Below are positions 36,025 through 45,590 of a stretch of 64,000 nucleotides of DNA, in pieces; the first letter of the stretch is position 1; every line of letters begins with the position of its first letter. Under the pieces are notes generated by a model. That model worked only from the letters and a program-made list of their open reading frames with translations. It had not been told where the DNA came from and ran no database searches. This stretch comes from an uncultured Litoreibacter sp. Lineage in GTDB: Bacteria; Pseudomonadota; Alphaproteobacteria; Rhodobacterales; Rhodobacteraceae. The translations under genes were made by a program, and so were the position numbers. The DNA is taken from positions 496,001 to 560,000 of the forward strand of contig CANMWQ010000003.1 of assembly GCA_947501685.1 (NCBI GenBank), given 5' to 3'.

Positions 36025-36747
36025 CTAGCCGCGTAGCTCAGCCACCAGATCGCGCATCTGATCCAGCTCAATCGCACCGGGGATCAGCTGATCCTCGAAC
36101 ACAAACGCAGGCGTGCCGTTGATACCTAGCGCTTGCGCCAGCTCGCGGCTGGTCTCGAAATGTGCGTCGATGATGGCGCTTTGCATATCGGCCATCAGCT
36201 TCTCGACATCCATGCCCAGATCATCAGCGATGCTCAGAACATTTGCCTGCGAGGCACGGCCCTCGTTGGCCATGAGGGCAACGTGGAATTCCTCGTATTT
36301 GCCCTGATTGCGCGAGGCCAGTGACGCACGGGCCGCGAACTCGCTTTCCTCGCCCAAGATCGGCCATTCGCGCAGCACGACACGGATATTGCGATCACCC
36401 GCGATCAGCTCGCTCACCGACGGGAAGACCCTGCGGCAGTAGCCACAATTATAGTCGAAAAATTCCACCACGGTGATGTCGCCATCCGGGTTGCCCAGAA
36501 TTTCCGCGTTGGGATCATTATGCAGCGCCGAGAGCTGGCTTTTCAGCGCCTCCGCCGTCGCCGCTTCCTGCGCGGCCACTTCCTCGGCGCGCAGCAGCTC
36601 GATCGCCTCGCGGATGATCTCCGGATTTTGCCGGATCGTGTCGAGCACCAAGGCGCGGATTGCGGCCTCGTCCATCTCCTGGGCCTGAAGCTGCGCGGGC
36701 AGGCACAAAGCCATGGCGGTTGCGGCGGAAAGGGCGAATTTGAGCAT
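36025..36747 (-). CDS. DsbA family protein
   Basis: 240 residues from ATG 36747 (MLKFALSAATAMALCLPAQLQAQ, signal peptide). A helical N-terminal extension (about 30-75) precedes a thioredoxin-fold domain with FDYNCGYCRRVF (CxxC) and cis-Pro in NGTPAFVFEDQ. This Com1/DsbA-like arrangement belongs to periplasmic oxidoreductases or isomerases. Divergent from dsbD. Confidence 0.93.
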   Translation of the reverse strand: MLKFALSAATAMALCLPAQLQAQEMDEAAIRALVLDTIRQNPEIIREAIELLRAEEVAAQEAATAEALKSQLSALHNDPNAEILGNPDGDITVVEFFDYNCGYCRRVFPSVSELIAGDRNIRVVLREWPILGEESEFAARASLASRNQGKYEEFHVALMANEGRASQANVLSIADDLGMDVEKLMADMQSAIIDAHFETSRELAQALGINGTPAFVFEDQLIPGAIELDQMRDLVAELRG

Positions 36748-36958
36748 GTGGCGGCCTATCACTGTTGGCAAAATCGGGTTGGGCGGACCCTGCGGGCTGC
36801 GCCTTGGAATGTCAAACTGACGGGCGATCACAGGACGGTGAAATGGCTGCATATTTCTTGCCTTCTGGCCCTTGTTGATTGAGGTTCCAGCCAGCCTTAA
36901 CGCAAGACGGGCCTGCTTGCTGATGACGCGGCCCGCCAGATAATTGTCGAGACCCTGC

Positions 36959-39007
36959 ATGATGCACCTGACCCGCTGCCTGTTTCAGACCCTCGCGGGC
37001 GTTTGCGTGATGCTGGGCCTGATGACCGCGATGGCGGTTGCGGGCAGCTCGCCCTCTTATGTGAGCGACCGGATCACGGCGCGGCTGATCACAGCAGAAA
37101 ACGGCGTGGCCCCAGAGGCGCGCACAATTTCGGCCGCGATTGAGGTCAAGCTGGCCGATGGGTGGAAGACCTATTGGCGCGCGCCGGGCGCTGTCGGCTA
37201 CCCGATGGAGCTGGATTGGAGCGGCTCGGTGAACCTCAGCGACGACACGCTGCTCTGGCCCGCGCCCAAGCGCTTTTCGGCCTTCGAGATTGAGAATTAC
37301 GGCTATGAGACCGCCGTCACCTTCCCACTGCGCCTTGCGCTGGACACCCCGGGCGAGGCGGTGATCCTGAAAGCCTCTGTCAACATGCTGGTCTGCGCCG
37401 CGCTCTGCGTGCCGGAGCAGTTCGATCTGTCGCTGGTGCTGCCGCCCGGCACGCAGATCGACCGCGACGCAGGCGCGTTGATCGCGCAGACCGTCGAAAA
37501 ACTGCCCGTTCCAGGTGCGCTCAGCGATATCTCCGTGACCGCCGCCTTGCAGGACGAGAACGCGCGGCTTGAAGTGCTGGCGCAAAGCGAGCGGCCCTTT
37601 GGCGATCTCTCCGTGATCCCGGATTTGGGGCTCGACGCCAGCTTTGGCCCGCCCGAGATCACCTTGTCGGAGGGTGGCCGCAGCGCGCTTGTGCGCTTTG
37701 ACGTCCTCTCCACGCCGGAGACGCTGCCGCCTTTACAATTGGTCGTCACAGACGGGCCGCGCGCCGCGAGCTTTGCGCCTGAGCTGGTCGCGGCCATCGA
37801 CGCGCCCGCAGCCGCCACCGGTCTCGCGTGGTTCTTCCTGCTGGCCTTCATCGGCGGCGTGATCCTGAATGTGATGCCCTGCGTCTTGCCGGTGCTGACG
37901 ATCAAATTTGCCTCCGCGCTGAAAGCCCGCGACCAAAGTCCGGGCCGGGTGCGGGCCGGGTTCTTGATGTCTGCGCTGGGGATCCTCGCCTTCATGTGGT
38001 CGTTGGCCTTGGTCTTGCTGGCGGTCCGGGCGGGCGGCGGCTCCATCGGGTGGGGCATTCAGTTCCAGAACCCCTATTTCCTGACCGTGATGGTCTCCAT
38101 CGTGACGCTGTTTGCGGCCAATCTTTTTGGCCTGTTCGAGATCACCCTGCCGCAAAGTTGGAACACCAAGATGGCGGGCAGCGGCGACAGCAAAGGGCTG
38201 GGCGGCGACTTCCTGACGGGTGCGCTGGCCGCTGTGCTCGCGACGCCCTGTTCCGCGCCGTTTCTGGGCACCTCGATCACCTTCGCGCTGGCGGGCTCTG
38301 CAATGCAGGTGATGGTGATTTTCACCGCACTCGGGCTGGGGCTCGCCCTGCCCTATCTGCTGGTGGCCCTCTGGCCGCAAACCGTGCGCGCTTTGCCCAA
38401 GCCCGGCGCGTGGATGAATAAAATACGCTTTGTGATGGGGCTGCTGCTGCTCGGCACCGCCTTGTGGTTGCTGAGCGTTATCTTTGGTGTCACGGGCGGC
38501 ACGGCGACGGCGTTAATCGCGGTCCTAATGGTCGCGATGTTGGCGGTGCTGGCCCTCCTGCCGAAGGGCCGCGCGATGGTGGTGGCTGCGCTTGCCGCAA
38601 TTGCGTTGCTCGTGCCGATGGCGGCCCCGGCGCCCGCGCCTTTGACGATGCAAGCCGGCTCCAGCTGGACCGCTTTCGCCGCGCCGCAAATCGCGCAGGA
38701 GGTCAGCGCGGGCCGGGTGGTCTTCGTCGATATCACCGCCGATTGGTGCCTGACCTGCAAGGCCAACAAGTCGCTGGTGCTGGACCGCCCCGTGATCGTG
38801 GAGGCGCTCGCCGCCGAGGACGTCGTGGCCATGATGGGCGACTGGACGCGGCCGGATGACGCGATCCTGAGCTACCTCAAGCAAAACGGGCGGTTCGGCA
38901 TTCCGTTCAACATCGTTTACGGCCCCGGCGCGCCGGACGGGATTGCTTTGCCGGAACTGCTGAGCAAGGACGCGGTGCTGGACGCCTTGGCGCAGGCGCG
39001 GGGCTAG
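36959..39007 (+). CDS. dsbD: Thiol:disulfide interchange protein DsbD (ScsB-like)
   Basis: 682 residues from the ATG at 36959; the track start is a TTG. N-terminal exported domain (about 20-280) with CAALCVPEQF, a central eight-helix CcdA/DsbD channel with NVMPCVLPV and ATPCSAPFLG, and a C-terminal thioredoxin domain with DWCLTCKANK. Transfers electrons from cytoplasmic thioredoxin across the membrane to periplasmic thiols, which also supports the neighbouring cytochrome c maturation genes. Confidence 0.94.
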   Translation: MMHLTRCLFQTLAGVCVMLGLMTAMAVAGSSPSYVSDRITARLITAENGVAPEARTISAAIEVKLADGWKTYWRAPGAVGYPMELDWSGSVNLSDDTLLWPAPKRFSAFEIENYGYETAVTFPLRLALDTPGEAVILKASVNMLVCAALCVPEQFDLSLVLPPGTQIDRDAGALIAQTVEKLPVPGALSDISVTAALQDENARLEVLAQSERPFGDLSVIPDLGLDASFGPPEITLSEGGRSALVRFDVLSTPETLPPLQLVVTDGPRAASFAPELVAAIDAPAAATGLAWFFLLAFIGGVILNVMPCVLPVLTIKFASALKARDQSPGRVRAGFLMSALGILAFMWSLALVLLAVRAGGGSIGWGIQFQNPYFLTVMVSIVTLFAANLFGLFEITLPQSWNTKMAGSGDSKGLGGDFLTGALAAVLATPCSAPFLGTSITFALAGSAMQVMVIFTALGLGLALPYLLVALWPQTVRALPKPGAWMNKIRFVMGLLLLGTALWLLSVIFGVTGGTATALIAVLMVAMLAVLALLPKGRAMVVAALAAIALLVPMAAPAPAPLTMQAGSSWTAFAAPQIAQEVSAGRVVFVDITADWCLTCKANKSLVLDRPVIVEALAAEDVVAMMGDWTRPDDAILSYLKQNGRFGIPFNIVYGPGAPDGIALPELLSKDAVLDALAQARG

Positions 39008-40149
39008 TTGCCGCCGCTAAGCCGCTCTAGTCCGTCTTCGACCATAGTGCGGCGCGGGTCGTCTGCGGGCAGCTCTGCCACAAGCGGTGCGGCCCCTTGC
39101 AGCGCGGCCAGGGCGCGGTCTTCCTGACCCAAGACCAGCAAGGCACGGGTCAGTTGCAGCCAGCCGTCGAGATCCTCCGGTTCGTCCTGCAACCGGGCCT
39201 CCAGCCCGTCGACCATGGATTGCACGAAGGCGGCGCGCTCCTCTTCCGACATCTCGGAGGCCGCGTCGATGTCAGCTTGCGACGGGCCGGGGCGCTGCGC
39301 AAATTGGGGCGGGTCAACCGGGTCGAGCCCCAGCCGTTCGCCCATCTGGTTGGCCGTGTTGAAGAAAGTCGGCATCCACGGGGCGAACTGATCCTCCTGC
39401 GCGATCCGGTCGAGCAGCAGCGCGCGGGCATCGGCGGTGTTGCCCTCCTGCTCCATCGCGACGGCGGTATAGAAAGTCGCCGCCGGGTTGGTCGGGTCCA
39501 GCTCTGTCGCGCGGTCGATAGCGCGGCGCGCCAAGGGCGTGACGGTGCCGCTTTCGGCGGTGATTAAGGCCTCCGCATATTGCGACCATGTGGCCGACGT
39601 CGCGTCGTCACGCTCCACGATTTGGGAGAACGCTTCTGCGGCCAGACCGGGGCGGCCCATATTCATATAGGTGGTCGCCAAGAGCTCCCAGCCGCGCGTC
39701 TCGCCGCCTTGCGGATCGTCTTCTAGGCGGCTCCGCAACTCCGTCACGAGGGCCTGCAATTGGCGCGCGTCGTCTTGTTCGGCCCCGCGTTCCGCGAAGG
39801 GCACGGACGGAATGTCAGGCGCGCCGACCTGCCAGTAAAGGCCCAGCCCCGCGAGCGGCACGATCAGGGCTGCGGCAAAGATTGCGGCGCGGCCTGAGGC
39901 GGAATGGCCGAGCTCTTCGCGTTCGGAGGTGGCGAGCATGCGGCGCTTGATCTCCACCTGCGCGGCGCGGCCTTCCTCAGGGGTGATCAGCCCGCGTTCG
40001 GTGTCGCGTTCGACCTCGGCCAGCTGATCCTCATAGATCGCCATCGCCTTGCCATGACGCCCCTGCTCGGCGTTCTGCTGCTTGCCGAGGGGCCACAGAG
40101 TTCCCACGACCACGCAGGCCGCCATCAAGGCGAAAAGCACCCAGAGCAT
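39004..40149 (-). CDS. ccmI: Cytochrome c maturation protein CcmI
   Basis: 381 residues. Two N-terminal helices frame a cytoplasmic loop (VLFALMAACVVVGTLWPLG and AAIFAAALIVPLAGLGLY), then TPR-like repeats (LLATTYMNMGRPGLAAEAF...). CcmI holds apocytochrome c for the CcmFH haem lyase. The ATG shares one base with the ccmH stop (TAATG). Confidence 0.92.
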   Translation of the reverse strand: MLWVLFALMAACVVVGTLWPLGKQQNAEQGRHGKAMAIYEDQLAEVERDTERGLITPEEGRAAQVEIKRRMLATSEREELGHSASGRAAIFAAALIVPLAGLGLYWQVGAPDIPSVPFAERGAEQDDARQLQALVTELRSRLEDDPQGGETRGWELLATTYMNMGRPGLAAEAFSQIVERDDATSATWSQYAEALITAESGTVTPLARRAIDRATELDPTNPAATFYTAVAMEQEGNTADARALLLDRIAQEDQFAPWMPTFFNTANQMGERLGLDPVDPPQFAQRPGPSQADIDAASEMSEEERAAFVQSMVDGLEARLQDEPEDLDGWLQLTRALLVLGQEDRALAALQGAAPLVAELPADDPRRTMVEDGLERLSGGN

Positions 40150-40601
40150 TAGATGTCGTCCTTTTTGCGCAGCGCCTCAAGGCGGGCCTGTTCTTCGGGG
40201 GTCAGCGCTGCTGTGCGTTGCCCGCGCTTGCCGCGCAGCGCCATGACCACGGCCAGAAAGCCCAGCGCCAGAATGACGAATGGCCCTAGCCAGAGCGCGT
40301 AGGTGGAGGGCTTCCAAGGCGGGTTGAACAGCACGAAGTCGCCGTAACGCGCGACCAGATATTCGAAGACTTCTTCATTGGTGTCGCCCGCCACCAGCCG
40401 TTCGCGGATGATCAGGCGCAGGTCGCGCGCGACGCCTGCGTTTGAGCTATCAATCGGCTCGTTCTGGCACACCACGCAGCGCACATCGGCGCTGATCACG
40501 CGGGCGCGTTCCTCGAGCACGGGGTCGTCCAGCACCTCGTCAGGCTCCACCGCGAAAAGCGGTGTCGCCAGCAGGCAGAGGATCAGGACGAGGCGTTTCA
40601 T
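40149..40601 (-). CDS. ccmH: Cytochrome c maturation protein CcmH
   Basis: 150 residues with a signal peptide, the redox motif VRCVVCQNEPIDSS (LRCxxC type), one C-terminal helix and a charged tail. Reduces the apocytochrome CxxCH disulfide in the periplasm. The start overlaps the ccmG stop as ATGA. Confidence 0.95.
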   Translation of the reverse strand: MKRLVLILCLLATPLFAVEPDEVLDDPVLEERARVISADVRCVVCQNEPIDSSNAGVARDLRLIIRERLVAGDTNEEVFEYLVARYGDFVLFNPPWKPSTYALWLGPFVILALGFLAVVMALRGKRGQRTAALTPEEQARLEALRKKDDI

Positions 40602-41143
40602 TGCGCTGCCTTGGCGGCGTCGAGCGCCTCCTGAAAGCGGCGTTGCCCGTCGCCCACGACGGGACCCGGAAAGCGGTGCAGCACGATGCCGTCATTGCTG
40701 ATGATGAAGGTTTCGGGCACGCCGGTGACGCCCCAGTCAATGCCTGCGCGCCCCGTGACATCTGCCCCGATGCGCTCATAGGGATTGCCCAACTCCTCAA
40801 GCCACGCGGCGGCGTTCTCGGGGGTGTCTTTGTAGTTGAGGCCCACGATGCGCAGGTTTTGCTGTTCGCTCATACGGGTCAGGATCGGGTGCTCTGCGCG
40901 GCACGGGCCACACCAGCTGGCAAAGACATTGACCAGCGTGAGCCCCTGCCCTTTGAGGTCTTCGGTGGACAGGCCCGGCGTGTCCACCCCCTCGATGGGA
41001 TCGAGCGCAAAGTCAGGGATGGGTTGCGAGATCAGCGCCGATGGGATGGACGAGGGATCGCGCCCGCCGGAAAGGCCCCAAAGGGAGAAACCGCCAATGA
41101 TGAGGGCCAGCACGAAGGGCGCGGCGAAGAGGAGGCGTTTCAT
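40598..41143 (-). CDS. ccmG: Thiol:disulfide interchange protein CcmG/DsbE
   Basis: 181 residues; an N-terminal membrane anchor (LLFAAPFVLALIIGGFSLWG) and a thioredoxin domain with FASWCGPCRAEHP and cis-Pro in GVPETFII. Keeps CcmH and apocytochrome c reduced with electrons from DsbD. Six bases separate it from the ccmF stop. Confidence 0.95.
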   Translation of the reverse strand: MKRLLFAAPFVLALIIGGFSLWGLSGGRDPSSIPSALISQPIPDFALDPIEGVDTPGLSTEDLKGQGLTLVNVFASWCGPCRAEHPILTRMSEQQNLRIVGLNYKDTPENAAAWLEELGNPYERIGADVTGRAGIDWGVTGVPETFIISNDGIVLHRFPGPVVGDGQRRFQEALDAAKAAQ

Positions 41144-41149
41144 CTGGGG

Positions 41150-43129
41150 CTACTCCGCAGGGGTGGCGTTGACGGGCGCGGCACGACGCGGGGCGCCGAC
41201 GCGCAGGCGGCGATCAGACAGCGACAGCGCGCCGCCCAGAACCAGCATGAGCGAGCCGAGCCAGAGGAAGTTGACCAGCGGCTCGTAGATCAAACGCAGG
41301 GTCCAGAGACCTTCAGTGTTCTCCGCCGCAGGCTCCGCGATGGAGACATAGAGATCGCCTGCTAGGGTCTGGCGAATGTCGCTCTCCGTGGTGGTTGCCT
41401 GCGCCACCGGGTAGACGCGGCGTTCGGGGAAGAGCTGGGTCACGAACTCACCGTCGCGGGTGACGTCGAGCGTGGCAACTTGCGCCACGTAATTGGGGCC
41501 TTGCACCTGCTCGACGCCCACGAAAGTGACCTCGAACCCGGCGATGGGCACGGCCGTGCCGGGCTCGGCAAAGCTGACCGTGTCGGTTTTCCACGCGCTG
41601 GCCCCGATGGCACCCACCATCAAAACGGCGAGCCCCAGATGGGCCATGCTCATCCCATGCGCGGAGCGCGGCTGGCGGTTGATCCGCGCCCAAGCGCCTT
41701 TTTGCAGCAGCTTCACGCGGCGGGCCCAGTCCTGGATCGTGGCCCCGATCAGCCAGAGCGCGATGCCCATGGAGATGACCGCAAGAAGCGGCCCACCATC
41801 GGCGATCCATGCCACGACAAGCGTGCCGAGCAGCACCACGACGCCCACCCATTTCAGCCGGGCCAGCACGCCCGGCAGGTCGGCGCGTTTCCAACTGAGA
41901 TGCGGCCCCAGCCCCATGACGATGACCAGCGGCAGGGTGATCGGGATGAAGGAGGCGTTGAAGAAAGGCGGCCCGACGGAGATTTTCTCCCCCGTGACGG
42001 CCTCGAGAAAGAGCGGGTAAAGCGTGCCGAAAAGCACCGTGGCGCAGGCCGTGGCAATGAGGAGATTGTTGATGAGCAGCCCCGCCTCGCGGGAGATGGG
42101 GGCGAAAAGCCCGCCTCCCTCCATCGCAGGCGCGCGCCATGCGAACAGCGCCAGCGAGCCAAGGATGGAGACGGCAAGCAGGCCCAGAATGTAGACGCCG
42201 CGTTCGGGATCGACGGCGAAGGCATGCACGGAGGTGAGCAGCCCTGAGCGGACGATGAACGTGCCCAGAAGCGACAGGGAGAAGGTCAGGATGGCCAGAA
42301 GAATTGTCCACGCTTTGAACGTGTCGCGTTTTTCGGTGACGATGGCGGAGTGCAGCAGCGCGGTGCCCGCCAGCCACGGCATGAAGGAGACGTTCTCGAC
42401 CGGATCCCAGAACCACCAGCCGCCCCAGCCGAGCTCATAATAGGCCCACCAAGAGCCCAGCGCGATGCCGCCTGTGAGCGCCATCCACGCGGCCAAGGTC
42501 CATGGGCGCACCCAGCGGGCCCAGGCGGGATCAACGCGCCCTTCGATCAGGGCGGCGACGGCGAAGGAGAAGACGATGGAGAAGCCGACATAGCCGATAT
42601 AGAGCAGCGGCGGGTGGATCGCCAAACCGAAATCCTGCAAAAGCGGGTTGAGGTCTTGGCCATCCAATGGCGGCGGGAAGACGCGGTCAAACGGGTTTGA
42701 CGTCAGGATCATGAAGCTCAGAAAGCCCACAGAGATCCACGCCTGCACCGACAAGGTGCGCGCTTTCAGGGCCAGCGGGATATTGTCGGCCATCACGGCA
42801 ACGGCGGCCCCGAAGAGGGCGAGGATCAGCACCCATAACAGCAGGGAGCCCTCATGGCTGCCCCATGTGCCCGCGACCTTGTAGAGCATGGGTTTGAGGG
42901 AATGCGAGTTCTCCACCACGTTGCGCACGGTGAAGTCGCTGACGATAAAGGCATGCATCAACGCGCCAAAGGCGAAGACCAGTAGCGCGGCCTGGATCAC
43001 CGCCGTGGCCTGCGCGCTGGCCATCCAGAGCGTGTTGCGCCGCGCGGCCCCGGCGATGGGCAGCACCGATTGCACAAGGGCGGCTATCAGCGCCAAGGCC
43101 ATCGCAAATTGTCCGAGTTCAGGGATCAT
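41150..43129 (-). CDS. ccmF: Cytochrome c haem lyase subunit CcmF
   Basis: 659 residues with about 15 helices. The WWD domain (GWGGWWFWDPVENVSFMPWL) binds haem in the periplasmic face. It is the core of the haem lyase with CcmH and CcmI. First gene here of ccmF-ccmG-ccmH-ccmI; ccmE and ccmABCD are not in the window. Confidence 0.96.
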   Translation of the reverse strand: MIPELGQFAMALALIAALVQSVLPIAGAARRNTLWMASAQATAVIQAALLVFAFGALMHAFIVSDFTVRNVVENSHSLKPMLYKVAGTWGSHEGSLLLWVLILALFGAAVAVMADNIPLALKARTLSVQAWISVGFLSFMILTSNPFDRVFPPPLDGQDLNPLLQDFGLAIHPPLLYIGYVGFSIVFSFAVAALIEGRVDPAWARWVRPWTLAAWMALTGGIALGSWWAYYELGWGGWWFWDPVENVSFMPWLAGTALLHSAIVTEKRDTFKAWTILLAILTFSLSLLGTFIVRSGLLTSVHAFAVDPERGVYILGLLAVSILGSLALFAWRAPAMEGGGLFAPISREAGLLINNLLIATACATVLFGTLYPLFLEAVTGEKISVGPPFFNASFIPITLPLVIVMGLGPHLSWKRADLPGVLARLKWVGVVVLLGTLVVAWIADGGPLLAVISMGIALWLIGATIQDWARRVKLLQKGAWARINRQPRSAHGMSMAHLGLAVLMVGAIGASAWKTDTVSFAEPGTAVPIAGFEVTFVGVEQVQGPNYVAQVATLDVTRDGEFVTQLFPERRVYPVAQATTTESDIRQTLAGDLYVSIAEPAAENTEGLWTLRLIYEPLVNFLWLGSLMLVLGGALSLSDRRLRVGAPRRAAPVNATPAE

Positions 43130-43258
43130 GGGCCGGGCCTTTGTTGCATGTCATTGGATATGTTGTCATCTGCCCGCCGGGGTCAAGGTGACGGGGCGCG
43201 ACAGGGTGTCCCGATCCCCTGTAATCTCCTCACATTTTGGTCAGAACGGGGCCTGCGC

Positions 43259-44107
43259 TTAGCTGCGCGAAAACCGCAAGAGGGCCACGCCGAGCAGGGT
43301 CACCATGGTGGAGAGGACTTTGCCAAGGCTCAGGCGCTCTCCCATCAGGCCCACGCCCATGAGCAGCGCGAAGATGATGGAGGTTTCGCGCAAAGCCGTG
43401 ACCAGCGCGATGGGGGCTTGGGTGAAAGACCAGATCACCAGCGCGTAGGCCGCGAAAGAGGCCGTGCCGCCCACGAGGAAGACCATGCGCCCCTTGCCCG
43501 GCAGATCGCGCAGCGTTTGCGGGGTGGTGACGGCCAGATAGATTGCGAAGATGATCGAATTGGCGATACCCAGCCACCCATAAAACCCCAGCGCCGTGCC
43601 CGCCTGCCGCGCGCCCAGCCCGTCGACCAGCGAATAGGAGGCGATGAAACAGCCCGTGACCAGTGCCAGCAATGCGGCATTGCGGTTGCGCAGCCCGTCG
43701 GCCCCGCGCACCAGCGCGATGCTGAGGATACCGGCGGCGATGATCAGGATGGCAAGAAGCTCGATCTTGGCCAGCGTCACGCCCAGAAACCCTACGGAGA
43801 CCAGCGCCACCAGCAGCGGCGCAGAGCCGCGTGCGATCGGGTAGACCTGTGTGAGATCCCCGATCTTGTAGGAGGCCAGCAAGAACCATTGATAGCCGAA
43901 ATGCAGCAGCATCCCCGCCAAGAGATAGGGGTAGCTGGCCGGGTCGGGTGCAGGCACGAAACACAGCACCAGGAGGGCCGCAGGGATATGGCCAATCACC
44001 ACGCCTGCCATGTTCAGCCGCTTGTCCGCCCCGCCCTTGACCAAGGCGTTCCAGCTTGCATGCAACAGGGCCGCCGTTAGGACCGCGATAAAGACCGTTC
44101 CGCTCAT
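43259..44107 (-). CDS. DMT superfamily permease (EamA)
   Basis: 282 residues with about ten helices in two EamA repeats (IAVLTAALLHASWNALVKGG; GFYGWLGIANSIIFAIYLA). Substrate cannot be told. It diverges from the HisD-like operon with 151 bases between. Confidence 0.88.
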   Translation of the reverse strand: MSGTVFIAVLTAALLHASWNALVKGGADKRLNMAGVVIGHIPAALLVLCFVPAPDPASYPYLLAGMLLHFGYQWFLLASYKIGDLTQVYPIARGSAPLLVALVSVGFLGVTLAKIELLAILIIAAGILSIALVRGADGLRNRNAALLALVTGCFIASYSLVDGLGARQAGTALGFYGWLGIANSIIFAIYLAVTTPQTLRDLPGKGRMVFLVGGTASFAAYALVIWSFTQAPIALVTALRETSIIFALLMGVGLMGERLSLGKVLSTMVTLLGVALLRFSRS

Positions 44108-44189
44108 GGCGCGACCCTAGGCGAGCTGCGGACGACCAACAAGGCGCAAGGCACGCCTGCGCGTGGCCAAGGTGGCGGCGAATTGTCTT

Positions 44190-44201
44190 GAATACGTATT
44201 C
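44190..44201. promoter_or_regulatory. Candidate LacI-type operator
   Basis: GAATACGTATTC, a perfect 12-base palindrome with central CG, as many LacI-family operators have. It lies 57 bases before the HisD-like gene and 82 bases before the DMT permease start, in front of an operon that itself encodes a LacI-type regulator. Confidence 0.55.
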
Positions 44202-44258
44202 TCGGCTGGTAGATTACTGCGATACCAGTGCAACATCGGCGAGACGGGACCCCAGATC

Positions 44259-45587
44259 ATGACCATCACCTATCTCAAACGCGGCAAGTCAGAGGCGGAC
44301 CGTCAAGAGGATGACGCGCAGGTCAGGCAGGTGGTGGAGACCACGCTGAAAGACATCGAGACGCGCGGCGACACGGCGGTGCGGGAGCTGTCAGAGAAAT
44401 TCGACGGATACAGCCCGGAGAGCTACCGGCTGTCGCAAGCGGAGATCGACGCGTTGATGGCGCAGGTCTCGGAACGGGACATGGCGGATTTGAAATTTGC
44501 CCAAGACCAAGTGCGTAAATTTGCGCAGGCGCAGCGGGACTCGATGCTGGATATCGAGGTGGAGCCGATGCCCGGCGTGATCCTCGGCCACAAGAACATC
44601 CCTGTGCAAAGCGTCGGCTGCTACGTGCCGGGGGGCAAGTTCCCGATGGTGGCAAGCGCGCATATGTCGGTGGCCACGGCCTCCGTGGCGGGTGTGCCGC
44701 GCATTATTGCAGCGACCCCGCCCTTCAAGGGCAAACCCAACCCGGCGGTGATCGCCGCCATGCATCTGGGCGGCGCGCATGAGATTTACGTGCTGGGCGG
44801 CATTCAGGGCATCGGCGCGATGGCCTTGGGGACCGAAACAATTGAGCCCGTGCATATGCTTGTGGGCCCCGGCAACGCCTTTGTGGCGGAGGCCAAGCGG
44901 CAGCTGTTCGGGCGCGTTGGCATCGACCTGTTTGCCGGCCCCACGGAGACGATGGTGATCGCGGATGATACGGTGGATGGCGAAATGTGCGCCACGGATT
45001 TGCTGGGTCAGGCGGAGCATGGCTACAACTCCCCTGCCGTGCTGCTGACCAACTCGCGCAAGCTGGCGGACGCCACGATGTCGGAGATTGAGCGCATCCT
45101 GAAGATCATCCCGACGGCGGACACCGCCTCCAAGTCTTGGGAGGATTACGGCGAGGTGATCCTGTGCGACAGCTATGACGAAATGCTGGAGGTGGCCGAC
45201 GACATTGCGTCCGAGCATGTGCAGGTGATGACCGACCGCGACGACTGGTTTCTGGAGAAGATGACCTGCTACGGCGCGCTGTTTCTGGGGCCGCGCACCA
45301 ATGTGGCCAATGGCGACAAGGTGATCGGCACCAATCACACCCTGCCCACCAAAAAGGCAGGGCGCTATACGGGCGGGCTGTGGGTCGGCAAGTTTCTGAA
45401 AACCCATAGCTACCAGAAGATCACCACGGATGAGGCGGCGGCCGATATCGGGGCTTACGGCTCGCGGCTCTGTCTGCTCGAAGGGTTCGTGGGCCATGCG
45501 GAGCAGTGCAACCTGCGCGTGCGCCGCTATGGCGGGTTGAACGTGCCTTACGGCGGCCCCGCGCCGTACAAGGACGCGGCGGAGTAA
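44259..45587 (+). CDS. Histidinol dehydrogenase-like dehydrogenase (HisD/HpsN family)
   Basis: 442 residues from ATG 44259. HisD-family ligands are present: GQAEH (zinc Gln and His), ASEHVQVMT (catalytic Glu-His), GTNHTLPT and the C-terminal HAEQCNLR. The context (LacI regulator and SnoaL-like protein, no his genes) argues against histidine biosynthesis. One studied relative is HpsN, a sulfopropanediol 3-dehydrogenase, but no hpsO/hpsP or transporter for that is seen, so the alcohol substrate is unknown. The ORF track start at 44163 adds 32 codons. Confidence 0.85.
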   Translation: MTITYLKRGKSEADRQEDDAQVRQVVETTLKDIETRGDTAVRELSEKFDGYSPESYRLSQAEIDALMAQVSERDMADLKFAQDQVRKFAQAQRDSMLDIEVEPMPGVILGHKNIPVQSVGCYVPGGKFPMVASAHMSVATASVAGVPRIIAATPPFKGKPNPAVIAAMHLGGAHEIYVLGGIQGIGAMALGTETIEPVHMLVGPGNAFVAEAKRQLFGRVGIDLFAGPTETMVIADDTVDGEMCATDLLGQAEHGYNSPAVLLTNSRKLADATMSEIERILKIIPTADTASKSWEDYGEVILCDSYDEMLEVADDIASEHVQVMTDRDDWFLEKMTCYGALFLGPRTNVANGDKVIGTNHTLPTKKAGRYTGGLWVGKFLKTHSYQKITTDEAAADIGAYGSRLCLLEGFVGHAEQCNLRVRRYGGLNVPYGGPAPYKDAAE

Positions 45588-45590
45588 GGG

